From CAZBSE01 sp964561115 (GTDB lineage Bacteria > Actinomycetota > Humimicrobiia > Humimicrobiales > Humimicrobiaceae): a DNA stretch of 23,732 nt. Shown piece after piece: positions 1 to 8,715 of the stretch (position 1 is the first letter of the stretch; each line of letters begins with the position of its first letter). Position numbers and translations under genes: made by a program. The notes under the pieces were generated by a model. That model searched no databases, had not been told where the DNA came from, and saw nothing but the letters and a program-made list of their open reading frames with translations. Location of the stretch: assembly GCA_964561115.1 (NCBI GenBank), contig CAZLOE010000018.1:1-23732 (forward strand), given 5' to 3'.

Positions 1-548
1 TAGATATCTGCACAGCTTAAAACATTTTTTTTTGCAATTTTTTCTCCTATATTTATTCCATGGCTTACTGCATTTTTTACAAGGATCAAATCTCCGAAAG
101 TATCCAGATCCCCCATTTCAATTTTATCAAGGATTACTCCCTCACTATCCATTAAAAAATATTCATCCCTGTAGAAAATCATAAGATCCGGTCTCCTCTC
201 AATTAATTTTACCACAATTCTATTGGGAAAAATCTTACTGAGCTCTGCATCTTTGACCCAGTTCAATTCTTCCGCTATAGTATCCTCTACTACTTTCTTA
301 TTTATATCAAATAAATTAGCCCCTATTACTTCCGGTATTAAAATTGTTACTTCCTCGTCTTTATAATGCTCGTTATCCTGCACATCTATATTTTTAACCT
401 TAAAATAATCACTGTGGTAAAAATAATTTAAACCCCATACTACCGCTATAAAAAATATGGAAATCAGTAAAAACTTTAAAAAATTCCATAATCTTCTTCT
501 GAAGACCTTTCTTTTCCTTGCTAAAATAATATCCTTACTATCTCTAAT
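1..548 (-). CDS. ftsQ: Cell division protein FtsQ (DivIB family), 3' end outside window
   Basis: FtsQ/DivIB is a bitopic inner-membrane protein that bridges early and late divisome components through its extracytoplasmic POTRA domain. The visible 182 residues have a short basic cytoplasmic tail (ARKRKVFRRR, about residues 10-19), one membrane segment (about 22-44) and a POTRA-like domain (about 47-115). That domain includes the typical stretch NWVKDAELSKIFPNRIVVKL followed by ERRP. The gene lies just after ddl, its usual dcw position. There is no ATG, GTG or TTG in frame between the preceding stop and the membrane segment. The best start is ATT at 548-546, set 4 bases after AGGTGG (558-553). 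The next usual start codons lie inside the POTRA domain, so they are too late. Identity is secure from position and architecture; the start is inferred. The protein continues past the left edge. Confidence 0.85.
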   Translation of the reverse strand, partial: MRDSKDIILARKRKVFRRRLWNFLKFLLISIFFIAVVWGLNYFYHSDYFKVKNIDVQDNEHYKDEEVTILIPEVIGANLFDINKKVVEDTIAEELNWVKDAELSKIFPNRIVVKLIERRPDLMIFYRDEYFLMDSEGVILDKIEMGDLDTFGDLILVKNAVSHGINIGEKIAKKNVLSCADI

Positions 549-558
549 TTTGCCACCT
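546..558 (-). promoter_or_regulatory. Ribosome binding site and probable AUU start of ftsQ
   Basis: AGGTGG at 558-553 is followed by CAAA and then ATT at 548-546, in frame with FtsQ. AGGTG matches the GGAGGTGAT complement of the 16S 3' end, and the same AGGTGG precedes murG and mraY in this cluster. The spacing suits initiation at the ATT. AUU starts are known from infC, so this is possible but unproven here. Confidence 0.5.
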
Positions 559-562
559 GAAA

Positions 563-1540
563 TTATAATTTTAAACTTGCCGAATCCAGTATTATCTCCA
601 CCAACAGGGCAAAATCAATTCCTGCCGCTTTCGCTGCCTTTGGGACCAGGCTCGTAGCAGTCATACCAGGCATGGTGTTTAATTCAAAAACATAAGCATT
701 ACCAGTATCATCCAGTATAAAATCTACCCTTGAAATTCCGCTGCATTCCAGTACCCTGTGGCACTTCAACGCCATTTCTGAAACCCTATTTGCTACTTTC
801 TTATCAAGCTCCGCCGGAACTATATACCGGGTCATATTTTTAGTATATTTAGACTTATAATCATAGAAGCCGCTTTTTGGTTTTATCTCAATTATGGGAA
901 GAGCAACCGGCTCACGACCGATGATGCTTACTGTTAATTCCCTGCCTTTTATATATTCTTCAACCAGGATCTTATTATCATATTTTACTGCCTCTTCGAC
1001 AGCATGTTTAAGCTGGTCTTTTTTTTGAACTATATTTACTCCTATAGTAGAGCCCTCACTGTTAGGTTTTACTACAATGGGGTAATCAAATTTTTTCTCA
1101 ATAACAGAAACCATTTTCTTTAAGTCCTCACCGCTGGCAGAATTTAGCTCGATGTACTCCGGTGTAGGAATATTTTCATAGATTAAAATTTTCTTTGACA
1201 TTATTTTATTAATAGCAATAGCACTTGCCAGTACACCCGGACCTGTATAGGGGATCTTCATCAATTCAAGAAGACCCTGTGCAGTACCGTCTTCCCCATA
1301 TCTTCCATGAATTGCCAGAAAAGCTAAATTTATCTCTTTTAACTTAGAGTAAAAATCATCCTTCAAGTCAATGAATAATGCATTATAACCCGACTCTAAT
1401 AATGACTGGTAAATGTTTTTCCCGGTTAGAAGAGATATGTCCCTCTCAGAAGAAATACCTCCGGAAATCACACCTATTTTAAGTGACTTTTTCTTTTCTC
1501 TTATTCTGATATTATTGAATCTATTTGATATATCTGACAT
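563..1540 (-). CDS. ddl: D-alanine--D-alanine ligase
   Basis: Joins two D-alanines with ATP in the cytoplasm, giving the dipeptide that MurF adds to the UDP-MurNAc-tripeptide. At 325 residues it has normal family length. Visible motifs are the N-terminal SGGISSERDISLLTG (about 26-40), HGRYGEDGTAQG, VVKPNSEGSTIGV in the ATP-grasp domain, FYDYKSKYT with the tyrosine typical of D-Ala-D-Ala rather than D-Ala-D-Lac enzymes, and RVDF plus FELNTMPGMT for metal and phosphate binding. The ATG at 1540 lies one base after the murB stop, so translation is probably coupled. The first 20 residues before KIGVISGG are a short non-conserved extension. ftsQ begins 14 bases after its stop. Confidence 0.96.
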   Translation of the reverse strand: MSDISNRFNNIRIREKKKSLKIGVISGGISSERDISLLTGKNIYQSLLESGYNALFIDLKDDFYSKLKEINLAFLAIHGRYGEDGTAQGLLELMKIPYTGPGVLASAIAINKIMSKKILIYENIPTPEYIELNSASGEDLKKMVSVIEKKFDYPIVVKPNSEGSTIGVNIVQKKDQLKHAVEEAVKYDNKILVEEYIKGRELTVSIIGREPVALPIIEIKPKSGFYDYKSKYTKNMTRYIVPAELDKKVANRVSEMALKCHRVLECSGISRVDFILDDTGNAYVFELNTMPGMTATSLVPKAAKAAGIDFALLVEIILDSASLKL

Positions 1541-1541
1541 G

Positions 1542-2486
1542 CTAAAATCCTATTGTCTTTACCTCATATTCAAGTTCTACTTTAAACTTTTCCATTACCT
1601 TATCTTTTATTATATTTGAAAGAACAAATATATCTTCCGAGCTGGCATCATTAAAATTTTCAATAAAATTTGCATGTTTGCTGGAAACTCTGGCACCACC
1701 GTAGACAAAACCCTTCATTCCGCACTTTTCTATTAAACTACCTGAGGATTCAGAGATACTCCGAGCGTTCTTGAAAAAACAGCCGGCGTTTCTGGTATTC
1801 ACCGGTTGAGTAAGTTTTCTTTTTTTTATCCTGCTTCTGATTTTCTTAAGAATATCATCTCTTCCGGATCGTAGAGTTTTAAAGACAACTCCTGTCAAAA
1901 TCACAAGATCCGGTAGGTAAAAATTTCTATAATCAAAATCACCGTTTTTTAAGATCCTATTCTTTTCCTTTACATTTCCACTTTCATTTGACAGGTAGGT
2001 TATCTTTTCTATAAAATCGCAAACACTCTTATGTTTAGTTCCGCTGTTTCCTATAACACTTCCGCCTACTGTACCAGGTATACCTGATAGCTCGGAAAAA
2101 TCATACCCTCTATCTGCAGCCGAAACTACCATCCTGAAAAGTCTGCAAGCTGCCCCTACAGAAATTCTGTCCTTATCGGAAAAATCAATATATTTAAAAT
2201 CCTTACCCAGTTTTATCAGCACCAGATCAAGGTGCCTATCATTAAATAAGATATTGGTCCCGTCACCGATCATTATAAAATCAACACCATTATCATTACA
2301 GGCTTCAACTATTTTTTTTAGATCTTTTATGGTGTCTGCTATAAAATAACAAAAGACCTTTCCTCCCGCTTTTATGGAAGTCAGCTCAGTAGTGTCCATA
2401 TCAAATATAATATTATCTGACTCAATATTCTTTATTAATTGTTTTATTCTCTCCCTGCTCGATCTTGCCATAAAACCTGCCTTCAT
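1542..2486 (-). CDS. murB: UDP-N-acetylenolpyruvoylglucosamine reductase MurB
   Basis: An FAD enzyme that reduces UDP-GlcNAc-enolpyruvate with NADPH to UDP-MurNAc. Its 314 residues show TSIKAGGK (about 36-43), GDGTNILF (74-81) for FAD, SGIPGTVGGSVIGNSGT (134-150), the substrate-binding YR at 186-187, QPVNTRNAGCFFKN (227-240) and the C-terminal LEYEVKTIG with the expected glutamate (E308). The residue aligned with the E. coli catalytic serine (GSvFkNP) is cysteine 236 here. The ATG at 2486 has only a weak RBS (TTGGG). A second ATG at codon 6 (2471) follows AAGGCAGG and could be the real start. It sits between murC (7-base gap) and ddl (1-base gap) in the dcw operon. Confidence 0.95.
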   Translation of the reverse strand: MKAGFMARSSRERIKQLIKNIESDNIIFDMDTTELTSIKAGGKVFCYFIADTIKDLKKIVEACNDNGVDFIMIGDGTNILFNDRHLDLVLIKLGKDFKYIDFSDKDRISVGAACRLFRMVVSAADRGYDFSELSGIPGTVGGSVIGNSGTKHKSVCDFIEKITYLSNESGNVKEKNRILKNGDFDYRNFYLPDLVILTGVVFKTLRSGRDDILKKIRSRIKKRKLTQPVNTRNAGCFFKNARSISESSGSLIEKCGMKGFVYGGARVSSKHANFIENFNDASSEDIFVLSNIIKDKVMEKFKVELEYEVKTIGF

Positions 2487-2493
2487 CCCAATT

Positions 2494-3885
2494 CTAAGAT
2501 TTTAATATCTCTTCAGTGACCCTTGTTATATCCCCGGCACCCATTAACAAGATCATGTCATTCTGCTTCATATTAAGCTCAAGATACTCAGTTACATCCT
2601 GAAGTTTTGGAATATAGACTATTTTATTCTTAAAACCACTATCTATTATATTATCGACCAGAATCTTGCCGGTAATACCAGGTATGGGTTGTTCACCCGA
2701 GCCGTAAACGTCAGTAACGATAAGCAGATCACTTGCATTAAAGCAGCTGTTAAATTTATTTTTCATATTAGCTAATCTTGAATATCTATGCGGTTGAAAA
2801 ACTGTAATTATTCTTCTGTTCTTTTTTTCCGCTGCAGCTTCAAGTGTTGCTTTAACCTCCGAAGGATGGTGGGCATAATCATCAAATATAACTGCGCCTT
2901 TCTTCTCTCCTCTTTTTTCAAATCTCCTTTTAACTCCTGTAAAAACTTTTAATATATCTGCAGCTTTTTGTAAGTCCATATTCATACCATAACATACTGC
3001 AAAAGAAGCCAGGCTGTTTTTTATATTATGAATACCGGGAACATTCAACTTGACTTTTATTTTCCTGAGCTCTCGCCCGCTGCGGGCTACCAGATCATAT
3101 GATGAAGTAAAGTTAGAAAATTTTATATTTTTAGCATAGATTTGGTTTTTATTGCTGATACCGTAATATATTATTCTTTTATTATCAGTTCTCAACAGAT
3201 CATTAAGATTTATCTCGTCACCGTTCAATACCACCAGACCTCCGGGTCTGGTATTCTCAATAAATTTAACAAAACTCTGTTTTATCTCGTCAAGATTTTT
3301 ATAGAAGTCAAAATGGTCCTCTTCAATATTTGTAACAACACTTACAGAAGGCTTGTATTTCAAAAAGGACCCGTCACTCTCGCATGCTTCGGCTATAACA
3401 TAATCTCCCTTCCCGTATCTGGCATTTGATCCCAGCTCATTTAATTCTCCACCCACCATTATAATGGGATCCATTCCCAGACCTCTAAAGATCAATGAGA
3501 TCATAGAAGTAGTAGTAGTCTTTCCATGAGTTCCTGAAATAGCTATTGCCTTCCTGCTGTTAAGAATCCACGCCAATATATCAGAACGGCTGAACAATGG
3601 AATCTTTTTTCCCTTAGCAGCTTTTATTTCCAGGTTATTTTCAGGTATTGCCGTAGAATATATGACTGCATCTGAGTCTTTAATATTTTTTTTACTATGA
3701 CCAATATAAATTTTAATACCCTCATTTTTTAAAGCACTTGTATAGCGGGACTCCTTTATATCAGATCCTGATACAGCCAATCCCATACCGTGAAGCACCC
3801 TGGCTATAGCACTCATTCCTGCTCCGCCTATTCCGACCAAAAAGCACTTCTTCATTTTTTTTAAATCATGATAATTATTTTTCAA
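2494..3885 (-). CDS. murC: UDP-N-acetylmuramate--L-alanine ligase
   Basis: The first Mur ligase, adding L-alanine to UDP-MurNAc with ATP in the cytoplasm. The 463-residue protein has the three Mur domains: an N-terminal Rossmann domain (GIGGAGMSAIARVLHGMG from about 18), the central ATPase with AISGTHGKTTTT (about 115-126) and NIEEDHFDFY, and a C-terminal domain with FDDYAHHPSEV and QPHRYSR. The start is TTG at 3885. GGAG lies 7 bases upstream inside the end of murG, whose stop ends one base before the TTG. An ATG at codon 11 (3855) has no clear RBS. Tight spacing to murG suggests translational coupling. Confidence 0.96.
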   Translation of the reverse strand: MKNNYHDLKKMKKCFLVGIGGAGMSAIARVLHGMGLAVSGSDIKESRYTSALKNEGIKIYIGHSKKNIKDSDAVIYSTAIPENNLEIKAAKGKKIPLFSRSDILAWILNSRKAIAISGTHGKTTTTSMISLIFRGLGMDPIIMVGGELNELGSNARYGKGDYVIAEACESDGSFLKYKPSVSVVTNIEEDHFDFYKNLDEIKQSFVKFIENTRPGGLVVLNGDEINLNDLLRTDNKRIIYYGISNKNQIYAKNIKFSNFTSSYDLVARSGRELRKIKVKLNVPGIHNIKNSLASFAVCYGMNMDLQKAADILKVFTGVKRRFEKRGEKKGAVIFDDYAHHPSEVKATLEAAAEKKNRRIITVFQPHRYSRLANMKNKFNSCFNASDLLIVTDVYGSGEQPIPGITGKILVDNIIDSGFKNKIVYIPKLQDVTEYLELNMKQNDMILLMGAGDITRVTEEILKS

Positions 3886-3886
3886 T

Positions 3887-5017
3887 TTAATTCTCCATCA
3901 ATTTTGAAACGATGACTTTCAAGCAGTTGACCCTGTCATCCCTTATTTTCTTTTCTTTCATCTCTTTGTATTTTTTACCATTATTGATTAAAAATGAATT
4001 TACTGCTTCAATTATTTTCTTTTTATTCAAATCATAGTCTTTTATAAGGACAGCCTTCCCCTTACTGACTAAAAAATTTGCATTATAAAGCTGGTGGTCT
4101 GCAACTGCACCAGGGTAGGGTATAAGTATAGAAGGTATATTACCTTCTTTTATTTCTGATATTGTATTTGCCCCTGCCCTTGATATTATAACATCTGATA
4201 TCCGGTATATTTCATGTATTTCTTTTATATATGGAAAAATCTTAAAAATCAATTTACCTTTACCTTTGAGAATATCTCTTTTTTCTCTCATCAGCTTATC
4301 ATAGAAACGTCTGCCGCAGATTAGAAGGACCTGAATCCTGCTATTTTGCTTAAAATAGTAACATAGATCAAAAACCGCATTATTTATTTTTTCAGCACCC
4401 AGACTGCCGCCAAATGCAGTTATGGTAAATCTTCCTTCTTCCAAGCCCCACTTTTTAAAATTCGGACCGATCTCTTTTAATTTCCTTATTGCTTTTCTTA
4501 ATGGATTTCCGGTAAATATTACTTTGTTCTTGTTTACTTTAAAATATCTTTCCGTATCCCTGAAACTAGTAAAAATATACCTTGCAAACCTTGAAAAAAG
4601 GCTGTTTAATCTCCCGGGAATATAGTTTTGTTCGTGTAAGGTAATTTTCTTACCGGTAAAAATACCGGCTGAAAGAACAGGACCGCAAATATAACCGCCC
4701 ATACCCAGTATTATATCAGGTTTAAACTTCAGTACTATCTTAATTGATTGAAAAAAACCTAATGTATAAAGAGAAAAAAACTTAGCTGCATTAAAAATTT
4801 TTCTAAATATGCTTCCTCTTAAAACTAGCCCGCAGGATTTTACTGTTCTGTAATCTATGTTGAATTTTGATATTGCCTCTCTTTCCAGTCCCCTCTCAGT
4901 TCCAATAAAAAGAATTTTGCATAAAGGATAGTTGTCTTTAATATATTCTATTATTGCCAGAGCGGGATATAGGTGCCCTCCGGTTCCTCCGCCGCATATT
5001 AAAACTTTTTTTTCCAT
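3887..5017 (-). CDS. murG: UDP-GlcNAc--lipid I N-acetylglucosaminyltransferase MurG
   Basis: A peripheral membrane GT-B glycosyltransferase that adds GlcNAc to lipid I to make lipid II on the inner leaflet. The 376 residues show the N-terminal GGGTGGHLYPALA loop (9-21), GMGGYICGP, HEQNYIPGRLN, FTGNP, the C-terminal GGSLGAEKIN, and the UDP-GlcNAc binding region SRAGANTISEIK plus PYPGAVADHQ. AGGTGG (5034-5029) precedes the ATG by 11 bases. A 51-base AT-rich gap separates it from ftsW, the largest gap inside the dcw cluster, with no gene or clear terminator in it. Confidence 0.97.
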   Translation of the reverse strand: MEKKVLICGGGTGGHLYPALAIIEYIKDNYPLCKILFIGTERGLEREAISKFNIDYRTVKSCGLVLRGSIFRKIFNAAKFFSLYTLGFFQSIKIVLKFKPDIILGMGGYICGPVLSAGIFTGKKITLHEQNYIPGRLNSLFSRFARYIFTSFRDTERYFKVNKNKVIFTGNPLRKAIRKLKEIGPNFKKWGLEEGRFTITAFGGSLGAEKINNAVFDLCYYFKQNSRIQVLLICGRRFYDKLMREKRDILKGKGKLIFKIFPYIKEIHEIYRISDVIISRAGANTISEIKEGNIPSILIPYPGAVADHQLYNANFLVSKGKAVLIKDYDLNKKKIIEAVNSFLINNGKKYKEMKEKKIRDDRVNCLKVIVSKLMEN

Positions 5018-5068
5018 CTAAATAGTATCCACCTGATTTAAATATAAACCACTATATTCTAGTCCTTT

Positions 5069-6241
5069 TTAATCTTCACTGTCTTTTTTAAGTTTAGCAC
5101 CATGCCTCGATATATTCAGAAGGATGCCCACGCTTATCATACTTACCAGCAGTGATGATCCTCCATAACTTATAAAAGGAAGTGCAAGACCGGTGACAGG
5201 AGCCAGTCCGACGACGACAAAGATATTAATTATTGCTGGAACCACTATAATACTTGTAAGCCCTACAGCCACTACTTTACCAAAATAATCTTTGGTCTTG
5301 AAGCAAACTCTGATTCCGAAAAACATAAAAAGAATAAATAAAATCACCACCAGTATTGTTCCTAATAAACCAAGCTCTTCTCCAATAATAGCAAAAATAA
5401 AATCGGTATGTGCTTCAGGAAGATAATAATACTTCTGTACGCTATTACCCAGCCCCAATCCTACTATATTGCCCGAACCCAGAGCAATCAATGACTGCGA
5501 TACCTGAAAGCTTGCTTCTCTGATTTCCTCGTTGCCGTTGACCAGAGCAACAATTCTTTCAATAAATTCAAAAATCCTTTCTCTCCTATAATCCTCTAAA
5601 AACATATAGCCAAAAGTCACCAGGGCACCAATAAATCCAAGACCCAATAAATGCTTGAACCTTACCCCACCTGCAAATAATACTATAAATGCAACTAATC
5701 CTATGACAATCATCGCGCTCATATCAGGTTCCAGAAATACTAAAATAGTAACCAGGCATAAAACCAAAAATGAAGGAAAAATTACATTTCTGATACGTTT
5801 GTCGTCTTTATATCTTTTATCAAGGTTGTCACAAAAAAAGATGACTAGGGCTATCTTGACAAATTCAGAAGGCTGGATACTAAAAAACCCGAGGTTTAAT
5901 GCTCTTCTAAAACCGCCGATTTCAACCCCCATACCAGGGATAAGAACCATTGCCAGAAGCCCAACCGATATAATCATTATATAAATGGAAAACTTCTGAT
6001 AATAACGATAATTTATTCTTGAGGTGATAATAAAAAAAATAAAAGATATCGCCCACCATATTATCTGCCTTCTGATGAACCAGTAAGGGTCGTTAAAATA
6101 TTTTTCCCCTACTGAAATAGAAGAACTTGATATCATTATCAAACCGATTATTGAAAGCACCAGAGTCAAAACAAATAAAGAATAGTACTCCACATCGATT
6201 TTCATAACACCATATCTATTAATATTTATTCCTCTTCTCAT
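5069..6241 (-). CDS. ftsW: SEDS-family septal peptidoglycan polymerase FtsW
   Basis: A polytopic SEDS glycosyltransferase that polymerises lipid II at the septum with its partner PBP (FtsI here). The 390-residue protein is very hydrophobic, with about ten membrane segments. Motifs include PYWFIRRQ near the N-terminus, QPSEFVKIALVIF, FLEPDMSAM at the usual PDxGT position, RRERIFEF, the large outer loop with EAHTDFIFAIIGEELG, and GLALPFISYGGSSLL near the C-terminus. The usual glycine-threonine after PD is replaced by serine-alanine, but the aspartate is kept. The ATG at 6241 has a weak RBS; an internal ATG at codon 13 would also give an intact membrane protein. Position between murD and murG favours FtsW over RodA or SpoVE. 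Confidence 0.93.
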   Translation of the reverse strand: MRRGININRYGVMKIDVEYYSLFVLTLVLSIIGLIMISSSSISVGEKYFNDPYWFIRRQIIWWAISFIFFIITSRINYRYYQKFSIYIMIISVGLLAMVLIPGMGVEIGGFRRALNLGFFSIQPSEFVKIALVIFFCDNLDKRYKDDKRIRNVIFPSFLVLCLVTILVFLEPDMSAMIVIGLVAFIVLFAGGVRFKHLLGLGFIGALVTFGYMFLEDYRRERIFEFIERIVALVNGNEEIREASFQVSQSLIALGSGNIVGLGLGNSVQKYYYLPEAHTDFIFAIIGEELGLLGTILVVILFILFMFFGIRVCFKTKDYFGKVVAVGLTSIIVVPAIINIFVVVGLAPVTGLALPFISYGGSSLLVSMISVGILLNISRHGAKLKKDSED

Positions 6242-6251
6242 GTCTTCTTAT

Positions 6252-7685
6252 TTATTCTGAAAATACCAGGCTTTTAAACTTATTTCCCCGCTGTTTGTAA
6301 TCCTTAAACATATCCATACTTGCACAACCAGGAGAAAGCATCAAAACTTCTCCAGGCATAGCAACGTCGAATCCTTTTTTAACTGCAGCTTCAAGAGTCT
6401 TGTATCTGTATATTCTGTAATCATGTTTCCTCTTAACCACGCTGCTATAAATTCTGGAAGCGGCTTCCCCTATTAAAATCAGATTCTTGACTTTTTTATT
6501 GAGTACTGCTGCCAGTCCGGAAAAATCCATATCCTTGTCCTTGCCCCCCATGATCAAAGTGATTTCCTTTCCAAAATCACTAATAGCCACTATGGTAGCA
6601 TCCGGATTTGTTGATTTTGAATCATTAAAACATCTTATCTTTTTCACAAAACCTAAATATTCAATTCTATGGTCCAGAGGTTTAAAGTCCCTTATTGATT
6701 TCTCTATATTCTTTTTACCTATGTTCATCAGTAATGCCGGTGCTATGGAAGCCATAATATTTGAAACATTATGTTTACCTCTCAAAGAAATATTTTTTAA
6801 ACTTATCTTACCGCTCTCTTTTTCTATACTGTAGTAAACAATATTATCCTTATAAAAAATATCTGCTCCGCGGCCCGGTTCAAGACTGAACCTTATAAAT
6901 TTAGGTAATGATTTTTGTGTTTTCGAAATATGGTGTATTCTTTCCTCTATATGACTGTCGTCCATATTAATAACAGACCAGTCATACCTATCCTGATTTG
7001 ACAGCATTTTTATCTTAAGACTTCCATAATTTTCAAAAGATTTATGTCTGTCTATATGATCACTGGTAATATTTAATATTATGCTTATATAAGGCTTGAA
7101 ACTGTATATTCTCTCCAGCTGAAAACTGCTTACTTCTATCACCCTTACTGTATTCCCCTGCAGTTCGCCGCTTTTATAATCCTTATTTACAGTATCGATC
7201 AACGGCAGCCCTATATTTCCACAGATCATACATTTTTTTTTAGAATCTTTAAAAATCTTGCCCAAAAGGGTCACCATTGTTGTTTTGCCATTGGTTCCGG
7301 TCACAGCAACAGTATTGCTTTGCTCTTCTCTGCTTAGCAGGCTCCATGCCAGTTCCAATTCGCTTAAAACGGGGATCCCATTTTCTTCTGCAAGTTTGAC
7401 CGGCAGTATATCACCGGGAACACCGGGGCTCACCACTACCATGTCTATTCCTTCTACAATTTTACTCTCCCTGAACACATCTTCACCCAGCATTATCTTT
7501 AGATTCTTGTATCCGATATACTCATTTCTATTGAATGCACTTTCAAGATCTAAATAGGGATTACTGTCAATCCCGGTTATGTAAGAGGTAAAGTCAATTG
7601 TATTTCTTATCACTGAAATCCCGGTCTTTCCCAGACCTATTACCAATAATCTTTTATCTTTGATCAAATCAAATCTGCTTTTCAT
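6252..7685 (-). CDS. murD: UDP-MurNAc-L-alanine--D-glutamate ligase
   Basis: The second Mur ligase, which adds D-glutamate to UDP-MurNAc-L-Ala. The 477 residues show GLGKTGISVI at the N-terminus, VVSPGVPGD, the ATP loop VTGTNGKTTMVTLL, ILNITSDHIDRH, FNDSKSTNPDATIVAI, MGGKDKDMDF and the MurD C-terminal signature LSPGCASMDMFKDYKQRGNKF split around its catalytic region. Its start is three bases after the mraY stop and ftsW starts 10 bases after its own stop. Slightly longer than E. coli MurD, because of loops in the central domain. Confidence 0.96.
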   Translation of the reverse strand: MKSRFDLIKDKRLLVIGLGKTGISVIRNTIDFTSYITGIDSNPYLDLESAFNRNEYIGYKNLKIMLGEDVFRESKIVEGIDMVVVSPGVPGDILPVKLAEENGIPVLSELELAWSLLSREEQSNTVAVTGTNGKTTMVTLLGKIFKDSKKKCMICGNIGLPLIDTVNKDYKSGELQGNTVRVIEVSSFQLERIYSFKPYISIILNITSDHIDRHKSFENYGSLKIKMLSNQDRYDWSVINMDDSHIEERIHHISKTQKSLPKFIRFSLEPGRGADIFYKDNIVYYSIEKESGKISLKNISLRGKHNVSNIMASIAPALLMNIGKKNIEKSIRDFKPLDHRIEYLGFVKKIRCFNDSKSTNPDATIVAISDFGKEITLIMGGKDKDMDFSGLAAVLNKKVKNLILIGEAASRIYSSVVKRKHDYRIYRYKTLEAAVKKGFDVAMPGEVLMLSPGCASMDMFKDYKQRGNKFKSLVFSE

Positions 7686-7688
7686 TTC

Positions 7689-8702
7689 TCAATCAATAAA
7701 CTTTAAATAATAGATAAAAAATCCTACTCCGGAAAAAATGATGCTTATCACCCAGAATCTGATAATAACTTTTATTTCCGGCCATCCCAGGAGTTCAAAA
7801 TGATGATGTATGGGGGCCATTTTAAACACCCTTTTTTTGAAAATCTTGAACCAGACGACCTGGATTATCACCGATAAGGTTTCAATGACAAACAGTCCAC
7901 CGATTATTATCAGCAGGATATCCTGTTTTAGCACTATTGCCACTGCCGCTATCAGGCCACCCAGCCCGAATGATCCGGCATCTCCCATAAAAATTTCAGC
8001 CGGAGCCGTATTCCACCACAAAAATCCTATGCATGCGGCAAGAGTCGCACCGCTTATTACTGCTATATCTATTGCGTAGGAAACATTAAGAATATTCCAT
8101 TCAAAAAAGGCAATGAAACAAAATACAACCAGAACGAAAGATGAAGCTCCTGCTGCCAGGCCGTCAAGACCGTCAGTCAAATTGACTGCGTTAGTGGTAC
8201 TGACTATTATCAGCACTACTATAATATAATACCAGTTACCAAGCTCCAATCTTATATCGGTAAAGGGTATATTTATAAATGTGCCGATTTTAAGTATATA
8301 TTTGGAATATAATATAAAGTATATGCACACTACAGCCAGAAGTGAAAGCTTTACCCATCCTCTAAGGCCGAGCGATCTCTGCCTCCTTAGTGATATATAA
8401 TCATCGATGAATCCTATCAGGCTGCACAACAAAAATACTGAAAGAACAAATATACCCTCTATACTATAAACATTATGCCTGTAATATTTAATAAGACTTA
8501 CTGCTATAAAGGCAACCGTAGAAGACAATATGAATATTATTCCCCCCATTGTCGGCGTACCTGTTTTTACCGTGTGAGTCTTTGGGCCGTCAATGCGGAT
8601 CTTTGCTCCGACTCCCCTGCTTTTTTGAAATTTTATAAATAGAGGCGTGATAAGAAGCGACAGCAGGCCCCCGATTATAATTGATAAAAATATCCAGGTC
8701 AT
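7689..8702 (-). CDS. mraY: Phospho-N-acetylmuramoyl-pentapeptide transferase MraY
   Basis: An integral membrane enzyme that transfers phospho-MurNAc-pentapeptide to undecaprenyl phosphate, making lipid I. The 337 residues have about ten membrane segments. MraY signatures are GPKTHTVKTGTPTMGGIIF, IDDYISLRRQRSLGL with the catalytic DD pair, NLTDGLDGLAAG, NTAPAEIFMGDAGSFGLGG and PIHHHFELLGWPE near the C-terminus. AGGTGG (8717-8712) lies 9 bases before the ATG and overlaps the murF stop codon, so the gene is probably coupled to murF. Confidence 0.97.
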   Translation of the reverse strand: MTWIFLSIIIGGLLSLLITPLFIKFQKSRGVGAKIRIDGPKTHTVKTGTPTMGGIIFILSSTVAFIAVSLIKYYRHNVYSIEGIFVLSVFLLCSLIGFIDDYISLRRQRSLGLRGWVKLSLLAVVCIYFILYSKYILKIGTFINIPFTDIRLELGNWYYIIVVLIIVSTTNAVNLTDGLDGLAAGASSFVLVVFCFIAFFEWNILNVSYAIDIAVISGATLAACIGFLWWNTAPAEIFMGDAGSFGLGGLIAAVAIVLKQDILLIIIGGLFVIETLSVIIQVVWFKIFKKRVFKMAPIHHHFELLGWPEIKVIIRFWVISIIFSGVGFFIYYLKFID

Positions 8703-8715
8703 ATATCACTTCCAC

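Noticed and set aside
5655..6834. Plus-strand frames of about 110 codons over ftsW and murD
   Set aside because: They are antisense to genes with full motif sets and show no recognisable domain.
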